A model generated the notes under the pieces. It was not told the DNA's origin. It searched no databases and was given only the letters and a program-made list of their open reading frames with translations. From NCBI GenBank assembly GCA_043228905.1, contig JBHGNT010000010.1, positions 8,184,001-8,248,000 on the forward strand: DNA of 64,000 bases. The letters are read 5' to 3'. Numbering within the stretch: the first letter of the stretch is position 1; each line of letters opens with the position of its first letter. The translations under genes and the position numbers were made by a program. Below, in pieces: positions 22,237 through 34,507 of this stretch. This DNA comes from Azolla caroliniana (Eukaryota; Polypodiophyta).

Positions 22237-22691
22237 TGTTACGGGCATGAACATATAATATCCCGTGGTAAGAATTTACCGTAGTATTCTATACACGTGG
22301 ATAAGTGTGAGGGTTAAACGAGAGTGTAAAGAAGGGGAGGATTACTTTTAATCCTCGGGATTGAGACAACCCATTAGGTCAAGTGTGAACTTGCCTGGGG
22401 GCCTTGGGTATCGCTATAAATAAGAGGCCTAGCTACCCTCATTTGATCATCTTTTGACTACATCGAGACTCTGCTCGTGTGGTGGGTCAACTCTTGTAGC
22501 GAGCGCGCCAGCACCAGGTACGACTTGACGCCACGGCGGTGGTATGGGACGCCGATCGAGGCTCGAGTCCGTCTCGATCCCTTCGCTCGGGGGTGGTCGG
22601 GTGGATCGGCACCCTTCTTTCTCTTTCTCCTTTCTATCTTTCATTTCTTTCTCCTTATCTTAAGCTTACTTTAGTACCTAGATCTATAATA
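22237..22691 (+). mobile_element. Element R 5' LTR
   Basis: Starts TGTTACGGGCATGA and ends ATCTATAATA. TATAAATA near 22413 is a likely TATA box. Confidence 0.9.
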
Positions 22692-24205
22692 TTTGGTATC
22701 AGATTTTTGTACTAATGTTTCTTTGTTTTTCATTTGTCTTTTGATTGATGCTGATCGATCGTTGTGCGGTTGGCCTTGATCCAGACAACAATCAACAAAG
22801 AACTTCGGTAACTCTTTCCATAATTTTTCTTTCTATTCTCTCTTCTCCCATCTAATCATGTGTTTAGTTTATATGTAATTTTTTTCATTAAGTCAATGAT
22901 GTTGTAGTGGTCTTTAATTGATTATCTAAAACGTTTACATATGTGCACGAGGTCAATACCTCGTTTGACATATTAATAATATGTGATGAGTGTCGTATGC
23001 GTACGAGGTTAATACCTCAATTACGTATTACGTTCACGAACATATGTTACGTTTGCGTATGAGTTTAATACCTTGATTTGTTGTAAACGATATGCGTTTG
23101 GTCTCGTATGCGTAAGAGGTCAATACCTCCATTGCATATTACGATGATCTCTTATTTGTGGATGTTTCGTGTGCGTAGAGGTATATACCTCGATTACGTA
23201 TCTCGGTCACATCATTTGTGGCTATTTAATATAACGATATGTTTAATATAGGCATATGTGGTCACATATATACGTATTTGATCGTATATATGTGAAAAGT
23301 AAACATATGTGTATATTCGTTATTACGTGATTATGTCGAAAGTTGTCATGGTCGGGAAAAGGATGTTGGTGGCCGTCCTCACATTTTTGTGAGAATGGCG
23401 TTGTCACCATCCCTTTTTCAACAATTTTTTATTTTTGATAACCCCGTTGATGACCTCGATTTCGTTACGTAAAGAAACGCCAATAGCCATAATGATGTTG
23501 AGTACGTAGGGCTTGACCCACTTCAAGTGAGGTCGCTCCAATGACGCACGTATCCAACATCCCTCCCTCGTTACATAGTTTTGGTAAATGAGGGCGAAAT
23601 AAGGACCCTTGACATATATGTTCTTTTAAAAAAACATATATGATCAATTGCCTCGCATATCTCTTATACGCATCAAACATTAAGCATTCGAGAAGAGCAA
23701 CTTACTTGGTTGGCTCAAGTGTTTAATGTATTTGTTCTCGAGGTCTCGAGTTCAAATATGACCAAGACCATACAACATCCTTGATACATATGACTATAAC
23801 ACATGTTTAGACTTAAGGTCTAAGTGCACCTCGGGGTCCTCGTAATAGGACTTAAAGAGCCGAAACCACTTATGTGGGCACCGAAACATAGTTTATTGTT
23901 AACATTTTTTTTCGTGTATAAACTATTCATGACGCGAACATACATGGTTGAGCCTCGGGGAGCCACCATGAAAAAATCGATATAGAGATCAGGGAAAGAC
24001 ATTTATTTGTCACCCCCATGGTTTTTAAAACACCTTTGTGTTACCATAGTAACCTGATCTTGAACCTCATCTCATACGTCTAGAGGGGTATTGACGTGAG
24101 ATAATGATATCGATTAATGCTCGCCCATGATATGTTTACATCACGACATGATGTTATGACTATCTCTCTGACCTTATCCTATTTCTTTTCCAGAAATAAT
24201 CTTTA
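22692..24205 (+). other. Element R primer site and long leader
   Basis: TGGTATCAGA at 22694-22703 is the primer site (partial match to initiator tRNA-Met). The remaining 1.5 kb before gag has no open coding frame. It holds AT-rich motifs around 22900-23330 in which GAGGTNAATACCTC recurs about five times. Confidence 0.7.
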
Positions 24206-27200
24206 ATGGCTCAAATTAACGACCCGATGTCATCCGCTCAAGCGGAAGCAACTCAAGGGAATCCTCCTGGACAAATGTCCACTGAGATGTATTTGGCACA
24301 AATAACCCAATACCTTAGTTTCACTGCTCAACAGATGACCGAACTTCGGCAATCTCAGAGTGCTCTTGAGGCACGTGTCATTAGTCTACAACGTGAGACT
24401 AATAGACCTGATGAGCGACAAGGTGAACCATCATTTGTCGTTAAGCCATTTACGGGAGACAAAAAGGAAAGAACCGAAGAAGCAATCTGCACATGGCTGG
24501 GACGATGGGAGTCTCATTTTGAGCTCTATCCCACGCCAGATAGTACGAAGATTGCATATGTCGGCCGAGAACTCGGGGGTAAGGCCGCCGCCTGGTAGTG
24601 TGGCCTCCGTACTATGGGGAAATTGCCCGATACTTGGACAGATTTTGTCACGGTTTTTAAGGGCCAATTTCTGCAACCTCCCTCTCGAACCGAGGCAGCA
24701 CAAGCTTTAATGAATCTCTCTAGCAGGAAATTTTCCTCGCTAGAAGACTATGTTCACCATGCTAGAACCCAAATCCAAAAATCGGGTCTAGAAGGGGACA
24801 ATTGGTTGATAGCTTGTTTTGTCAATGGCATCCCCAATTCGGACTATCACTGGATAGTGCACGATAAGGATCCAAAATCCTTCGAAGAGGCCGTTGAAAT
24901 AGTTCTTCGCTATCAACGCACTTCGAAGAAGGACCATAACAAACCCAACAAAGCGCCCGGGACTAAGCAGTCGCAATTTGTTGGGAAACGCAAGACACCC
25001 AACGAATTCCTGGATCGCGATTGTAAGCGACAACATCCTTTTTGTGTATTCTGCAAAAAGAAGGGTCATACAAAAGATCAATGTCGAAAGCTCCAACGGA
25101 AAGAGCACGACAATAAAGCTAAAGTTGCAGACCATAAAGGTCAGATTCCTAATGTCCTTCAGGTCTATACACATCATTTAAGTAATTGTCAATGTTCTTT
25201 CCCTCACTATGTATTGGGTCCCAATGATTTACTATGTGCAAACGGGTATATCAATGGATCTCCCGTACAATTTTTATTTGATTCGGGAAGCTCACACAAT
25301 TTTGTGAATGATCGTTTGGTTCAGATATGGGGAATCCAACCCACCGTAAGTGATCACACCTACACGGTGCACTTGGCTGATGGAAGAGTACAATACATCA
25401 ACGGGGCGATTCATTCATTAGGAATTTCTATTGATACTTATATAGAGGAAGTAGACTTCCATGTAATGAATCTTTGTACCACCGATGTAATACTGGGTTA
25501 TCCCTGGTTTTATAATAAAAACTCTTCTTTATTTATTGATTGGATTCGTCATTCCATTTCTTTTGTATTGAACGATTGTACGCATTTTATTCAATGTGTA
25601 AAAAAACAATCCCTCTCGATTGTTTCCTCGTGCCCATCAATATCCGAGTTGTCTTGTTCTACGTTATATTATTGTGTACTTGATCCGGACATTCACGTTT
25701 ACAATATCGATAATGTCCCGATTCAATTAACATATTTTGAACAACAACAACTTGATGAAATCTTAAATGATTTTCATGATGTTTTTCCAAGTGAACTACC
25801 TGATGGGTTACCTCCTAAACGTAATATAGACCATCGTATAGATATTGTACCTGGTGTTGCACCAATAAGTATACCTCCGTATCGCTTAAGTCGATCCGAA
25901 GAGGATGAGGTATCTAAGCAACTCAAGGACTATTTACGAATGGGTTATATACGTTATAGTAAATCTCCATGGGGTGCACCAGTTCTCTTGGTTAAAAAGA
26001 AAGAGGGCACATGGCGTATGTGTATTAATTACCGACACTTGAATAAAGTGACGATCAAGAATTCGTATCCATTGCCCCGGGCTGACAATTGACCGTCTCC
26101 AGGGAGCTCGGTATTTTACGAAACTTAATCTCCGTACTGGCTACCATCAAATACGAATAAGTGAGGACGATGTTCCTAAAACGGCATTTCGTACGCGCTA
26201 TGGCCATTACGAGTTTTTGGTTATGCCTTTTGGTTTGACCAATGCTCTGGCTACTTTTCAACAAGAAAAGAATGACATTTTCCGAGAACAACTTGGAAAA
26301 TTTGTTGTTATTTTCTTGGATGATATTTTAGTTTATAGCCGTACATTACAAGAACATGCTAGACATGTCCGCTTTGTTTTACAAACATTGCGTGACAAAC
26401 AATTTTATGTGAAGATCTCAAAATGTGAGTTCTTCAAGAAATCAATTACTTATCTAGGACATCTCATAACCGAACGAGGAGTTGAAATTGATCCTTCTCG
26501 CATTGAGAAAATCAAGCTCTGGCCCACTCTTCGGAATATTCGAGAAGTTCGATCATTCCTTGGTTTTGTGGGGTTTTTGCGAAAGTCTCTTCGTAATTAC
26601 TCCCAATTGACGACGCCGTTTACTGATCTTTTAAAAGGTCAAACGCGTAAGTCTACAAAACCTATTGTGTGGAATGCTACACTAGACCTTGCCTTTAAGG
26701 AACTCAAGGACCTGGTTTGCAAGGCTCCTTCACTTCTTTTACCCGATCCTTCAAAACCTTTTGAGGTTGAAACCGATGCAAGCGATTATGCTATAGGTGC
26801 TGTCTTGTATCAAGATGGTAAACCAATAACATTCGAGAGTAAGAAACTTGATTCTGCTCAATGTCGGTATACCGTTCAAGAAAAGGAATTATTTGTAGTT
26901 ATACATGCGCTCAAAACATGGCGCCATTATCTTTATGGAAATCACTTTGTGGTAACTACGGACCACGAGTCCTTGAAATATTTTTGTGACCAACAAGACC
27001 TGAAAGGTCGTAAGGCACGATGGGCTGATCTCATCCAGGACTTTGATTTTTCCATACGATATCGTAAAGGTTCCATGAACACTGTCGCTGATGCACTAAG
27101 TCGCATCCGTGAAGTTAACATGCTTAGCTTCACTGCAATATCATCAGATCTTTATGATCACCTTCGAGGAAAGTATCCTGATGACAGTTATTTCGCAAAA

Positions 27201-28634
27201 TACTGGGCAAGAGTTGAGTCTGGAACAGACACCACCACATCCTCGAAGGAATACTTCCACATTGCTAACGGTTTGCTCTACCGTAATGGGAAGGTTTGTG
27301 TTCCAGATTTACCCGAGGTAAAAAAGAGGATTCTTTTTGAATGCCATGATGCACCCTCAGCAGGGCACCCTGGAATACATCGTACACTCGTTCTCATCTC
27401 CACTCAATTTTATTGGCCTAAGATGCGTCCTGACATACATAGCTATGTGACTAAATGTCACCAGTGTCAGGTTAACAAAGCCGAGCGACTTAAAGCCGCA
27501 TGACTTTTACATCCCTTGGACATTCCCAATAATAAGTGGGAAAGTATATCCATGGATTTTATTGTTAGCCTTCCTCGCACCCAAAAAGGTCATGATGCCA
27601 TCTGGGTTGTCGTTGATCGACTAACTAAAATGGCCAGATTTATTGCTACTAAAACCACGGTAACAGCTCCTGAATTGGCTTACCAATTCGTTGACGAATT
27701 GTTTCGTTTTTATGGTTTACCGATGGATATCGTGAGTGATCGAGATCCAAAGTTTACTAGTGACTTCTGGACACAAGTCTTTAAGAAGTTAGAAACTACG
27801 TTGAGCATGAGCTCCACGGATCATCCTCAATCCGATGGACAGACAGAACGAGTAAATCAAATTATTGAGGACATTCTTCGAGCATACGTTGGTGCAAAAC
27901 CAACAAAATGGGAACGTTATCTCCCAATTTTGGAGTTTGCTTATAACAGCTCCAAGCATACGTCGACGGGATATAGTCCTTTTATGTTGATGTATGGTTT
28001 TCAGCCACGAGCCCCGATTGATGTTAATATACATCATGATGAGTTGCGAAGTACGCAAAACTTTCTTCGGGATATGCAAGATATGTTGCATATTGCACGA
28101 GATAATATAAAAACAGCTCAAGATAGAGCGCGTTTTTATGCCGATCATCATAGGCAACCTCGTGTATTCAACCTTGGACAGAAGGTATTTTTACGTGTAC
28201 CTCACAATTCTAAGACATTGTCTACGGGTAAGTGCGCTAAGTTAGCCCCACGGTTTTGTGGACCTTTTACAGTCCTCAAACGCATTGGGTCATCAGCCTA
28301 TCGTCTCGCTCTTCCCGATGGTGTCGGAATTCATCCAGTCTTTCATGTGAGTCGTCTAAAAGAACTTCTAGGTTTTGGCGACAATACAGTTACAACTGAA
28401 ACTCTGGTTACTTTTGAAGAATTATCTTCTAAACCACATGTACCAGAAAGAATTCTCGATGTTAAAGCAAAAAAATTACGTACTAAAGAAATCCGAGAAT
28501 TTAAAATAAAATGGATGGATAAATCAATAAAAGATGCCACATGGGAACGCGAAAATACTCTTAGAACTAACTTCCCTAACTTTCCATTGCAAGAGTGCAA
28601 TGTTTTAAAGAGGGGGAGTATGTTACGGGCATGA
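24206..28634 (+). pseudogene. Element R gag-pol polyprotein
   Basis: ATG at 24206 (MAQINDPMSS). In order: gag, zinc knuckle [14 protein letters not shown], protease [16 protein letters not shown] with [20 protein letters not shown] and VIFLDDILVYSRT, RNase H VETDASDYAIGAVLYQDGKP, integrase zinc region and DRDPKFTSDFW/DHPQSDGQTERVNQ, then a GPFTVLKRIGSSAYRL module. A C-terminal chromodomain-like segment follows (VPERILDVKAKK, then FKIKWMDKSIKDATWERE). Lesions: in-frame TAG 24596-24598, a frameshift near 26090, and in-frame TGA 27501-27503. The frame ends a few bases inside the 3' LTR. Lineage: plant chromovirus, sub-lineage not assigned. Confidence 0.93.
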
Positions 28635-29056
28635 CCATATAATATCCCGTGGTAAGAATTTACCGTAGTATTCTATACACGTGGATAAGTGTGAGGGTTA
28701 AACGAGAGTGTAAAGAAGGGGAGGATTGAGACAACCCATTAGGTCAAGTGTGAACTTGCCTGGGGGCCTTGGGTATCGCTATAAATAAGAGGCCTAGCTA
28801 CCCTCATTTGATCATCTTTTGACTACATCGAGACTCTGCTCGTGTGGTGGGTCAACTCTTGTAGCGAGCGCGCCAGCACCAGGTACGACTCGACGCCACG
28901 GCGGTGGTATGGGACGCCGATCGAGGCTCGAGTCCGTCTCGATCCCTTCGCTCGGGGGTGGTCGGGTGGATCGGCACCCTTCTTTCTCTTTCTCCTTTCT
29001 ATCTTTCATTTCTTTATCCTTATCTTAAGCTTACTTTAGTACCTAGATCTATAATA
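28621..29056 (+). mobile_element. Element R 3' LTR
   Basis: Preceded by the purine tract AAAGAGGGGGAGTA. Same ends as the 5' LTR, with the 19-bp internal deletion. Confidence 0.9.
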
Positions 29057-29276
29057 CACACACTACGGGATCGCAGCGAATGACCTATTGACGGGTCGAA
29101 CAAACCTACGGGGAGGCAAGTGCGAAGAAGGAACCAGAGCCGACGGTTCGGACCGGCAAGGCCAACACGGCAACCAGAACATGGATTGCGGAAGACCGGT
29201 TCCTCACAGGCCGGAATCTCTCACCCTTCTCCGAATTTAGCATGTACCGGTGGACGTGCGGTTTGGTGGGGGTGGA
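29057..29276 (+). other. Element I 3' internal end and purine tract
   Basis: Non-coding. The last 60 bp (GTACCGGTGGACGTGCGGTTTGGTGGGGGTGGA-type block) match the 3' internal end of alpha-1 at 32171-32203, showing that I belongs to the alpha group. Confidence 0.75.
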
Positions 29277-29981
29277 TGTCGTGAAGATTCCAGGCCATGG
29301 TGAGAAACCGGGGAATATCGAAAGAATCGGTGGAGTGCACCATGGGCACTTACCCTTGTAAAAACGTGTGAATAATAGGGGTGCGTTTATGGCGCTGAAC
29401 AGGAGTCAAGTCGGGATAGAGAATCCCATGTAAATCGGGATTTATCCCACATTGTAACGCATCCCTCTCCTTATTCTATAAAAGGAAGGGAGGGTCCCTT
29501 GTAGAGGGGTTGCCCATTTTGAGTCACAAGGGTATACCAGTTTGGTCGAGGGTCAATTTGTTAAGAATTCGTGTAGGGTTAGTAACTTTCCTATAGTCTG
29601 CTTCTTCTTCTCCTTCTTGAGAAGTGGGGTGCCGTAGCCATGGCGACAAAGCTCTGTAAGGGTTAAGTTCTTCTTCTTCTTCTGAGTGTAGCCCGGATCG
29701 AAGCCGGGGTTGTATCTTCCCCTTTGTAATAAATATATTCATATTTGTTTGCGCATATTGGTGTCTCTAATGGTGTCGGGTGCATAAATCCCCTCCTTTG
29801 CTTCCTGTACATAAGAGTCGGTGTTGCGCGCGTGCTCTCTCTCTTCTCTCTCTCTCTCTCTCTCTCGTGTTCGGTTGCCTCTGGTATGTGTCCGTAGTAG
29901 GTTTTCTTGGCATCCCTCTCTTCCTGGTCTGAGACCCCCGTGGTCTCGCCTTTCTACACGCACTTGTGGATTTCCGTGACA
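29277..29981 (+). mobile_element. Element I 3' LTR
   Basis: Starts TGTCGTGAAGATTCC, ends GATTTCCGTGACA. Contains CTATAAAAGG near 29477 and a CT run near 29850. Alpha-1 RT continues directly after ACTT. Confidence 0.85.
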
Positions 29982-32131
29982 ACTTGTGGAGCATACGGCC
30001 GGAAGCCTTCACCATCCAAGGTGAACGCGATCGAGGACATAAAAGAAGAATACGTAAACCAAATGGAGGTTCAAAGGTTCCTTGGAGAATGCACGTTTTA
30101 TCATATCTGGATTCGGCACTACGCTCATGTCGTCGAGCCATTATATGGTTTGCTAAAGAAAAGAATGAAGTTTGAATGGCGAGACGAGCATACAAACGCG
30201 ATGTGAAGATTGAAGAAACTACTTCTTGAAGATCCAACACTAAGGAAGGCCGACTATACCAAAGGAAAACCGATTTATGTGACTGTAGATACGAGCCCAA
30301 CTGGAATCAGGTGGGTCATCAACCAAGAAGGAGAAGATAATGTGCGGTATGCCATCCGGTTCGGAGCAAAGGTTCTCAATGAGTGACAACAAAGATACGC
30401 CCAAGTCAAGTGGGAACTTTGGGGTATTGTGTCTGCAGTAAAGATGGACAAAGCCTACCTGATCGGGTCGGAAGTGATAATTGAGACAGATTGTCTCCCA
30501 ATCCTCGAGATGATCTCAGGATGTGCGACACCAGATTCTAGCTATGCTAAGGTGGATCGCCTATATCAAGTCTTTAAAGCCAGAGATCCACCACATTGCA
30601 AGAAAGAAGAACGTCATGGCTGACATGTTATTGAGGGAAAGATTTGAGAATGAAATTGACATGGTTTCGGAAGATGAAGACGTCACCCTCGACTTCTTCA
30701 AGATGGCCCGACTATCGGTGGAAGACAAGGACACGCTAACCCTCCATGCCTTCAACGAGGACGAGTATGAAGGAGAGTGGTTATTGATCGACAGATTCTT
30801 AAGAACAATGACGACGGATGCTTCGTTGACGAAAGAGGAGGTTCTACGAATCCGGAAGAAAGCTTACCAATACTTCCTGAAGGGAGGATTCCTCTGGTGA
30901 CACCCAAAAAGAAGGATAGGAATGCCACGTCGAGTGGTGGTGAAGAAAGAAGAGCAATTGACGCTGATGACCGAATTCCACGAGAGTCCTTGGGCGGGTC
31001 ATAGAGGAACATGGGCGACGTTCGAAAAGTTGAAGGAAAAGTACTGATGGCCAAGCATGTACAAAGATGTACTCCATTTCGTGTCCACATGCGAAAGTTG
31101 CCAAGTACATTCGAACATATGTCATCGTGATGAGTTACGGCCGACATACCTGCTCACCATACACTTCAAATGGATGGTGGATCTAGTCTCGATGCTAATG
31201 GGAGTGGGACAAATGAAGTACTTAGTTCTGGCAAGAGAAGACTTAACAAATCAAATGGAAGGACGGGCCTTGGCAAATAAGACGACATTAGCTGTTTGCA
31301 AATTTCTACTCGAAGAGGTTGTTTGTCGATACGGATGTGTGGGAAAGATAGTGGCCGATCGAGGGGTCAGATGCACGCGAAGCAATGGAGCTCTTCGATC
31401 GACTAGGCGTGAAGCTCTCCCTCACAACTACCTACAATCCAAAAGCGAATGGGAAGATCGAGCGAGGGCATGGACCAATCGTCAAAGCCATCGTACGAGC
31501 ATGCAACGGTAGAGTCGGGAACTGGCCACGACTATTGCCCTATGCCTTGTGGGCCGACAGAACTAAACATAGTTTAGTGACAGGGTATATGCCAACAGAG
31601 CTTATGTATGGACAGAAGCCAATAATCCCCATCGAAAGGACGATCGCCTCATGGGTAGTGATACCATGGGAGACCGAGAGGAGCCGAGAAGAATTATTAG
31701 CGGCACGGATAAGGCAACTTGAAAGGAGACCTGAAGATCTAGAAAAAACATGAAAGATGATGGAGGCAGCCCGAGTGAAGAACAAAATTCGGTTCGACAA
31801 GACGCATCGACTGCGTCCCAAGAAGATCGAAGAAGGAGATTGGGTATTGGTCTACGATAGCAACCTTGACAATCAACATAGGACAACAAGGAAGTTCGCA
31901 AGAAGATGGTTCAGACCGTATGTGGTGACAAGTGCCAACGACAATGCCACATACCACCTTGCGGAGCTAGACGGATCAAGGTTGGACATGCCCATTGCGG
32001 GAAAAAGAGTAAAGATTTTCAAAAAAATACAAGACGAGGATCCTAACCTCGACCACCTCCACGATGAAGATAATAGGAATGAACCTATAGACTTGAGTTA
32101 TGTGAACAAGGACATGGAGGAATCTGATTGA
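29982..32131 (+). pseudogene. alpha-1 RT end, RNase H and integrase
   Basis: RT thumb (AYGRKPSPSKVNAIEDI; EVQRFLGECTFYHIWIRHYA). RNase H: VTVDTSPTGIRWVINQEG, then QQRYAQVKWELWGIVSAV. Integrase zinc region: HRGTWATFEKLKEKY, then CESCQVHSNICHR. Integrase core: VADRG near 31350, then LTTTYNPKANGKIERGHGPI. C-terminal module: DWVLVYDSNLDNQHRTTRKF. Stops at about 30206, 30386, 30900, 31047 and 31753, plus frameshifts near 30570 and 31370, kill the frame. It ends TGA 32129-32131. Confidence 0.85.
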
Positions 32132-32186
32132 TCATCGTAGCTAAAATTTCACACTCTCTCCTCTTGGCACGTACCGGAGGATGCGT

Positions 32187-32203
32187 GGTTTGGTGGGGGT
32201 GGA
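32187..32203 (+). other. Polypurine tract of alpha-1
   Basis: TGGTTTGGTGGGGGTGGA-type tract immediately before TGTTGTGAAG. The same tract precedes the 3' LTR of element I. Confidence 0.75.
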
Positions 32204-32859
32204 TGTTGTGAAGATTTTCGGCGATAGTGTGTAAATTGTGAGGAACATACAAAATCGAGTGTGGTTCTTCTCACAAGATATGAAACAATAATAGTGTAGA
32301 TACTATTCTAAATAAGTTTAATATCTTAGTACGAAAAGATGGAGGTCTTCAAGAGCTTTCGAATGCACTTTATTACATAAGAAACGGACAACTAAGTGTC
32401 AAGTTATGTGGGTATAAAGATTGCGACGAAGAAAAGAAAAACAAAATTGTGTGATATCCCACATAGACAGGACAAATAAGGATCCCAGAGTATATAAGTA
32501 GACCAATATCTCTTCATAATATATCTATGTGTTTGGAACGTAAAAAGGTTGAACTGGATAGGGATGCAGACAGGATGAAACCGGCTCGGGTTGCAGACCG
32601 GAAGGAACCGGATGGACCAGACGGGTAGATTTATTGCAATGCACGATGTCTTGAAGTTTTCCGGTGTGAAACGAACAAAATCGTCTCGTTTCCGTTGTTT
32701 CATTCGGTTGCGGTTTCTGTGGATCTGTGTGTGTGTGTGTATATATGTGTGGAAGCACGGTCGTTTTCTTCCTTGCTCCTACCCTTGATCGATTATCCCT
32801 CGGTCCAGGACCCCCATGGTCCCGCCTCGTTCTACATGCACGCGCGTAACAACGCGACA
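32204..32859 (+). mobile_element. Hybrid LTR: alpha-1 3' LTR start fused to element Q 5' LTR end
   Basis: Up to about 32690 it follows the alpha-1 LTR (6053-6635). After AACAAAATCGTCT it diverges into a different LTR end with a GT run near 32725-32740, ending CAACGCGACA. It serves as 3' LTR for alpha-1 and 5' LTR for Q. A degraded primer block (TTGTGAACCCGATGTGAA) follows. Confidence 0.65.
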
Positions 32860-32931
32860 TATTTTGTGAACCCGATGTGAACAAGCGGCAGAGGAATAGG
32901 AAGATGAGGGGATCAGAGCTTTGTAGAAGCC

Positions 32932-34501
32932 ATGGCTTCAACTGTGGATCAGATAGTGAGTGCACGTGAAGGCGCAGGCGCCCTCGATAGGGCCATTGAA
33001 GCGATCGTCGGCACGATAGGCCGGTTCGGCGGAAAGGACGCCACGAGCTATTTGGAGGCCTACCGAGCCGAAATGATGATGAGGGACATTCCGGAGGACA
33101 GGCAACTAGCCGGATTCCCTCGAGTGGCAATGCCGAGCATCCATGTGGAGGTGCTCGAGGTACGAGCTTAGAGCCAGACCTGGGAAGAATTTGAAGGTCG
33201 ACTCCTTGAGAAATACGGGCTTGATGACGCGCTTCGGTTATCGAAGCGGAACTTCATGGAATGGGTGGAGACCCCCGAAAAGGGGAGAAACGTGTCAGTG
33301 CTCCTTCGGGTGTTTGAAGAACGGTTCACGCGTCTTTCAGCGCTAGACCGGACCATACTAGACACAAGCTGTGTCCTATGGTTTATTAAATCAGTGGACG
33401 TGAGGGACCGGGAGCAAGTGGGCCTCCTGCTAGAGACCGACGACGGGCTGACGGCTAACTGGGGGTGGTGAAGAGAGTCTGCGGCCGTTTCGACAAACAA
33501 CGAGATTGGGTCGATAAAGGCACGACGGGGGCAGGCTCTATTGCGGCAAGGAAGCTCGAGGTACCCCCACCGGTGCGAAGGGAGGAGACCCGAGAAGGGC
33601 TCGAGACTGGCTCGACTTCGACCAGCGTGGTCAAAGGCCCGTCCAGAGGTGTGGCTCTGGAGGATCTGACTCAGATGGTGAGGGACCTCCAGATTGCACA
33701 TGCACAGAGGGACAATGGCGAACAAGCCCGCGACCGAAGGCCTCAGGCCGGGCATCGATGCTTGTGGTGCGACGCGGTCGGCCACGCCCGGAAGGACTGT
33801 GGGGATTTCGCCGAAGCGATAAGGTCTAATGTGGTGTACCTATGGAACGGGTGTGTACATGCTAGCGAAACTAGGAGGGCCCTGGAACTGAACGTCGGAC
33901 GAGGGGGCATGAAGCGGCTGATGGAAGAAGCGGCGGCTCGCCATGCAGAGACTGTCCACTACTCGGCGTTGGCAGGAATCCGGGTCGGGAGCGACGAAGT
34001 CTGGAAGATGAAGAACTCTAGGTTCTGGCTGTTGATGCTAGAAGGCCTCGCCGGCGTACGATTGAGGAAAGAGGAAGCGGACCGCGTGGAAAGACGGGTC
34101 CGGGAGGTAACCGGGTGGAGTGACCCAGTCGAAGAAAAGACGGGCTTCATAGAAGCCGCGTGCCAGAACTACGAGGTTCTGGTGGAAGAGAAGCGTGCGG
34201 GAAAAACTAGAGGGGCTGGACCCTCGCAACGGTATGAGACCTGGTTCGGGCAGAGGCAGAATGACGCTAGTGCATTCGACGCACCGGACAAGGCCAAGAA
34301 GGCCGGTTACCGGTTGAGCACAGAGATCGAAAGGACCATGGACCTACGAAAGGTCATGGAGGAACGGATCCTCGACAACAAAGTGGAGTTCTTGTTGAGG
34401 GAAGTGCTCGGTATCACCAAAAAGAGTTCCACGACTCCATCGTAGACTTGGGGAAGCCGGTGGAGGTGCGAACGACGCACCTAGAAGACATGGCCCTGGA
34501 A
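32932..34501 (+). pseudogene. Element Q gag
   Basis: A diverged relative of alpha gag. It starts MASTVDQIVS and has conserved stretches IEAIVGTIGRFGG, FMEWVETPEKGRN, a zinc knuckle CLWCDAVGHARKDC, VTGWSDPVEEKTGFIEA and LREVLGITKKS. There is a TAG at 33169-33171, a frame change near 33465, another near 34430, and a TAG near 34506. The GC content is visibly higher than in alpha-1. Confidence 0.8.
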
Positions 34502-34507
34502 GACTAG

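Larger units (their letters stand above)
22237..29056 (+). mobile_element. Nearly intact chromovirus (Ty3) element R
   Basis: Full element of 6820 bp with LTRs 22237-22691 (455 bp) and 28621-29056 (436 bp), and target duplication CACAC (22232-22236 and 29057-29061). It has an initiator-Met-type primer site and one long gag-pol with only three lesions. The LTRs show three noticed substitutions plus a 19-bp deletion in the 3' copy between GGATT direct repeats. The LTR ends are TG...TA, not TG...CA. Confidence 0.92.
19461..29981 (+). mobile_element. Large non-autonomous LTR element I (LARD-like), carrying element R
   Basis: LTRs of 685 and 705 bp bound an internal region with no pol. It keeps a 47-codon gag start, a GC-rich array of degenerate repeats, and a 3' end with the same purine tract as alpha-1 (GTGGGGGTGGA). 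Flanks are ACGT (19457-19460) and ACTT (29982-29985). Removing it and the solo LTR rejoins the alpha RT. Its conserved ends suggest it was moved by alpha-type proteins. The chromovirus R is inserted inside. Confidence 0.82.
6053..32690 (+). mobile_element. Ty3-type LTR retrotransposon alpha-1, split by nested insertions
   Basis: One element read across five blocks: LTR to gag (6053-8810), gag end to RT start (10195-11576), RT (17268-17902), RT to integrase (29982-32131), and a 3' LTR that merges into a different LTR near 32690. The blocks follow one another in protein order. They align along their length with the second copy at 50445-61226, whose order is uninterrupted across the 8808 and 17903 junctions. 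The left flank is GCGT. The polyprotein has many stops and frameshifts, so the copy is dead. Confidence 0.85.

Noticed and set aside
20340-22240. Long open frames on both strands in the GC-rich interior of element I
   Set aside because: They run through diverged tandem repeats, differ between units, and lack any domain. GC-rich repeats leave frames open by chance.
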